From NCBI GenBank assembly GCA_009885595.1, contig VFKJ01000137.1:1-6669 (forward strand): DNA of 6,669 nt, in the 5' to 3' direction. The translations under genes were made by a program, and so were the position numbers. Position 1 is the stretch's first letter. The number at the start of each line of letters is the position of its first letter. The notes below the pieces were generated by a model. The model did no database searches and was not told the DNA's origin. It saw only the letters and a program-made list of their open reading frames with translations. Of this stretch, positions 5,551-6,669 are shown piece by piece. Origin of the DNA: Myxococcales bacterium (GTDB lineage: Bacteria > Myxococcota > Myxococcia > Myxococcales > Myxococcaceae).

Positions 5551-6669
5551 TCAGAGGGTCAGCCCCACAGGCAGGGTGTCACCCAGCGCCCGGGCTTCGT
5601 CGGCCTGGGTCAGCTGCACCACCTCGGCCACGCTGCGCCGCCAGGTCTCGGGAGAAGTGGCGAGCGCCGCCAGCACCCGGGAGCGGATCGCTTCCTCGAG
5701 ATCGCGCGCGCGATCGCCGGTGCGGCGCGCGAGTTGAGAGACGGCGAACAGCGCCCCGTCGTGCTGCTTGGGGTTGAGCTTCATCAAAACCTCGACCCAG
5801 GTCGCGGCCACCTCGGTGGGCACGACGCGGTGGGCGGCGCCATGCACCGGCACGCGCGCGCCCAGTCGGCCGAGCGCCCACGCCCACGGACCGCCCGCGG
5901 TCTCTGGCGATTGCAGGCGGGAGACGATCCAGCTGCCCAGCTCGATCTTGTGCGCGGGCGGCAGCAGCTCGAGTGAAGCGGCGCAGCGCACCATCTCCTC
6001 GAGCCCCTGCGGCTGCACCCCCTTGAGCTTCTCTTTGGGGGCAGCCAGGCCCAGCGGCACGCGGCGGAGGAGGTGCGGCTCGAGGTACTTCCAGAGCTGC
6101 AGCTGGGCGGCCTCGTTCAGGCCACCGGCGATGCGGCGCCAGAGGATCCAGAACTCCATCCAGATCGGCTGCTCGCCGTGATGGGTGAGGAGCTCCTTGA
6201 AGAGGCCGAAGGTCTGCTCCACGCGCCAGGGATCGAGCGGGTAGCCCACCCCGGGGCGCAGCGAGTAGCCCAGCAGCTGGAACATCACCTTCTCGTGATC
6301 CGAGGAGCGGCGGCGCTTGCCCACGCCGGCCCACAGCGGCGTCCACAGCTCGCGGAGCACGGGAACGCTCCAGCCCTCGCGGGGGCCGAGCACGCGCTCC
6401 AGGGTGCGGAAGAGGTTCTTCACGTCCTTGGGCTCGACGGGGAGCGGCTTGGTCCCGAAGACGCGGTCGATCTCCAGGGTGGCGTCGGAGAACCGCGCCG
6501 GCATCGACTCGGTCAAGGTGAGCTCGCCGGTCTTCGCGGCGCCGCGCAGCTCGAACTCGAGGCGCCAGCGCCTGCCTCCCTCTCCCCCGCGGGGGAGAGG
6601 GTCGGGGAGAGGGCTTACCCGCAGTTCCTCGACCATCGCGACCATGTCGGTTGGGAGCGGCGCCGAAAC
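5551..6669 (-). CDS. Hsp70/DnaK-related protein, C-terminal part with DUF3731-type domain (partial)
   Basis: The minus-strand frame is open from the right edge of the window to a TGA, giving 372 residues without the N-terminus. The Hsp70 ATPase domain, expected upstream in this family, is therefore off the window. Residues 33-42 (RRWRLEFELR) look like the end of the Hsp70 beta-sandwich substrate-binding region. From about 78 onward (VEPKDVKNLFRTLERVLGPR, then REGWSVPVLRELW and SDHEKVMFQLLGYSLRPGVG) the sequence matches what I know of the DnaK-related DUF3731 domain (PF12531). Later stretches WMEFWILWRRIAGGLNE (170-186), GLEEMVRCAASLELLPP (222-238) and PWAWALGRLGARVP (261-274) fit too. Such proteins are thought to be specialised Hsp70 paralogues with an unknown C-terminal function. 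The ATG at 6645 is an internal methionine, not necessarily the start. Residues 20-31 (PLPDPLPRGGEG) come from a palindromic repeat lying in frame in the gene. The gene precedes the RND gene by 68 bp. Confidence 0.8.
   Translation of the reverse strand, partial: VSAPLPTDMVAMVEELRVSPLPDPLPRGGEGGRRWRLEFELRGAAKTGELTLTESMPARFSDATLEIDRVFGTKPLPVEPKDVKNLFRTLERVLGPREGWSVPVLRELWTPLWAGVGKRRRSSDHEKVMFQLLGYSLRPGVGYPLDPWRVEQTFGLFKELLTHHGEQPIWMEFWILWRRIAGGLNEAAQLQLWKYLEPHLLRRVPLGLAAPKEKLKGVQPQGLEEMVRCAASLELLPPAHKIELGSWIVSRLQSPETAGGPWAWALGRLGARVPVHGAAHRVVPTEVAATWVEVLMKLNPKQHDGALFAVSQLARRTGDRARDLEEAIRSRVLAALATSPETWRRSVAEVVQLTQADEARALGDTLPVGLTL
6578..6613. repeat. Palindromic repeat element inside the Hsp70-like gene
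   Basis: Positions 6578-6601 form a perfect 24-bp palindrome: the 12-mer CCCTCTCCCCCG followed by its exact complement. A third, one-base-shorter copy of the half-site (CGGGGAGAGGG, 6603-6613) follows one base later. The 36-bp block is a multiple of three and has no stop codon in any of six frames. On the minus strand it is read as PLPDPLPRGGEG. Sequences of this pattern are familiar to me as dispersed intergenic repeats in proteobacteria, and they give this same peptide when read through. No second copy exists in the window, so dispersal cannot be shown from here. Confidence 0.7.

Noticed and set aside
3227..5737. An 836-codon open frame on the plus strand, opposite the RND gene
   Set aside because: It is antisense to a clearly conserved membrane protein. 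Its translation is rich in His, Arg, Gly, Glu and Gln with no domain or membrane pattern, as expected from the complement of GC-biased codons.
1..6669. Defence system, prophage, mobile element, CRISPR array or biosynthetic cluster
   Set aside because: No nuclease, recombinase, transposase, toxin-antitoxin pair, regularly spaced repeats or synthase modules were seen. Every long coding stretch is accounted for by transport, acetyltransferase, chaperone-related or unknown exported proteins.

Overview
This 6,669-base window is very GC-rich and densely coded. It holds six protein-coding genes: four complete and one cut at each end. The strong G/C bias at third codon positions, the gene content (a DnaK-related protein with a DUF3731-type C-terminal part, a large MMPL/RND exporter, a secreted protein I do not recognise) and the style of the proteins suggest a Myxococcota (myxobacterium-like) chromosome. 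That is an inference from overall character; there is no rRNA or other marker gene here.

Layout, left to right. (1) Bases 1-149, minus: the first 49 codons of an unrecognised protein running off the left edge. (2) 150-290: a 141-bp intergenic region, less GC-rich in part, with two inverted repeats and a compact hairpin. (3) 291-1322, minus: a 343-residue protein with a signal peptide and an OB-fold-like C-terminal segment. (4) 1370-2545, minus: a 391-residue MFS transporter of the LacY/HcaT-like branch, starting at GTG; it lies 47 bp upstream of gene 3 and probably shares its transcript. (5) 2573-3043, plus: a 156-residue ElaA-like GNAT acetyltransferase, divergent from the MFS gene with 27 bp between the start codons. 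(6) 3053-5482, minus: an 809-residue MMPL/RND transporter whose 3' end faces the GNAT gene 9 bp away. (7) 5551-6669, minus: the C-terminal 372 residues of an Hsp70/DnaK-related protein, running off the right edge and interrupted in frame by a 36-bp palindromic repeat.

The window reads as ordinary chromosomal housekeeping and envelope genes. The transporter and secreted protein may be one transcription unit, and the Hsp70-like gene may run into the RND gene across a 68-bp gap. The GNAT gene is the only one on the plus strand. I see no tRNA, rRNA, CRISPR array, insertion sequence, phage gene or recognisable defence system. The most notable points are the stop-free palindromic element inside the Hsp70-like coding sequence, the asymmetric membrane acidic motifs of the RND protein, the very tight MFS/GNAT divergent start region, and the unrecognised secreted protein.
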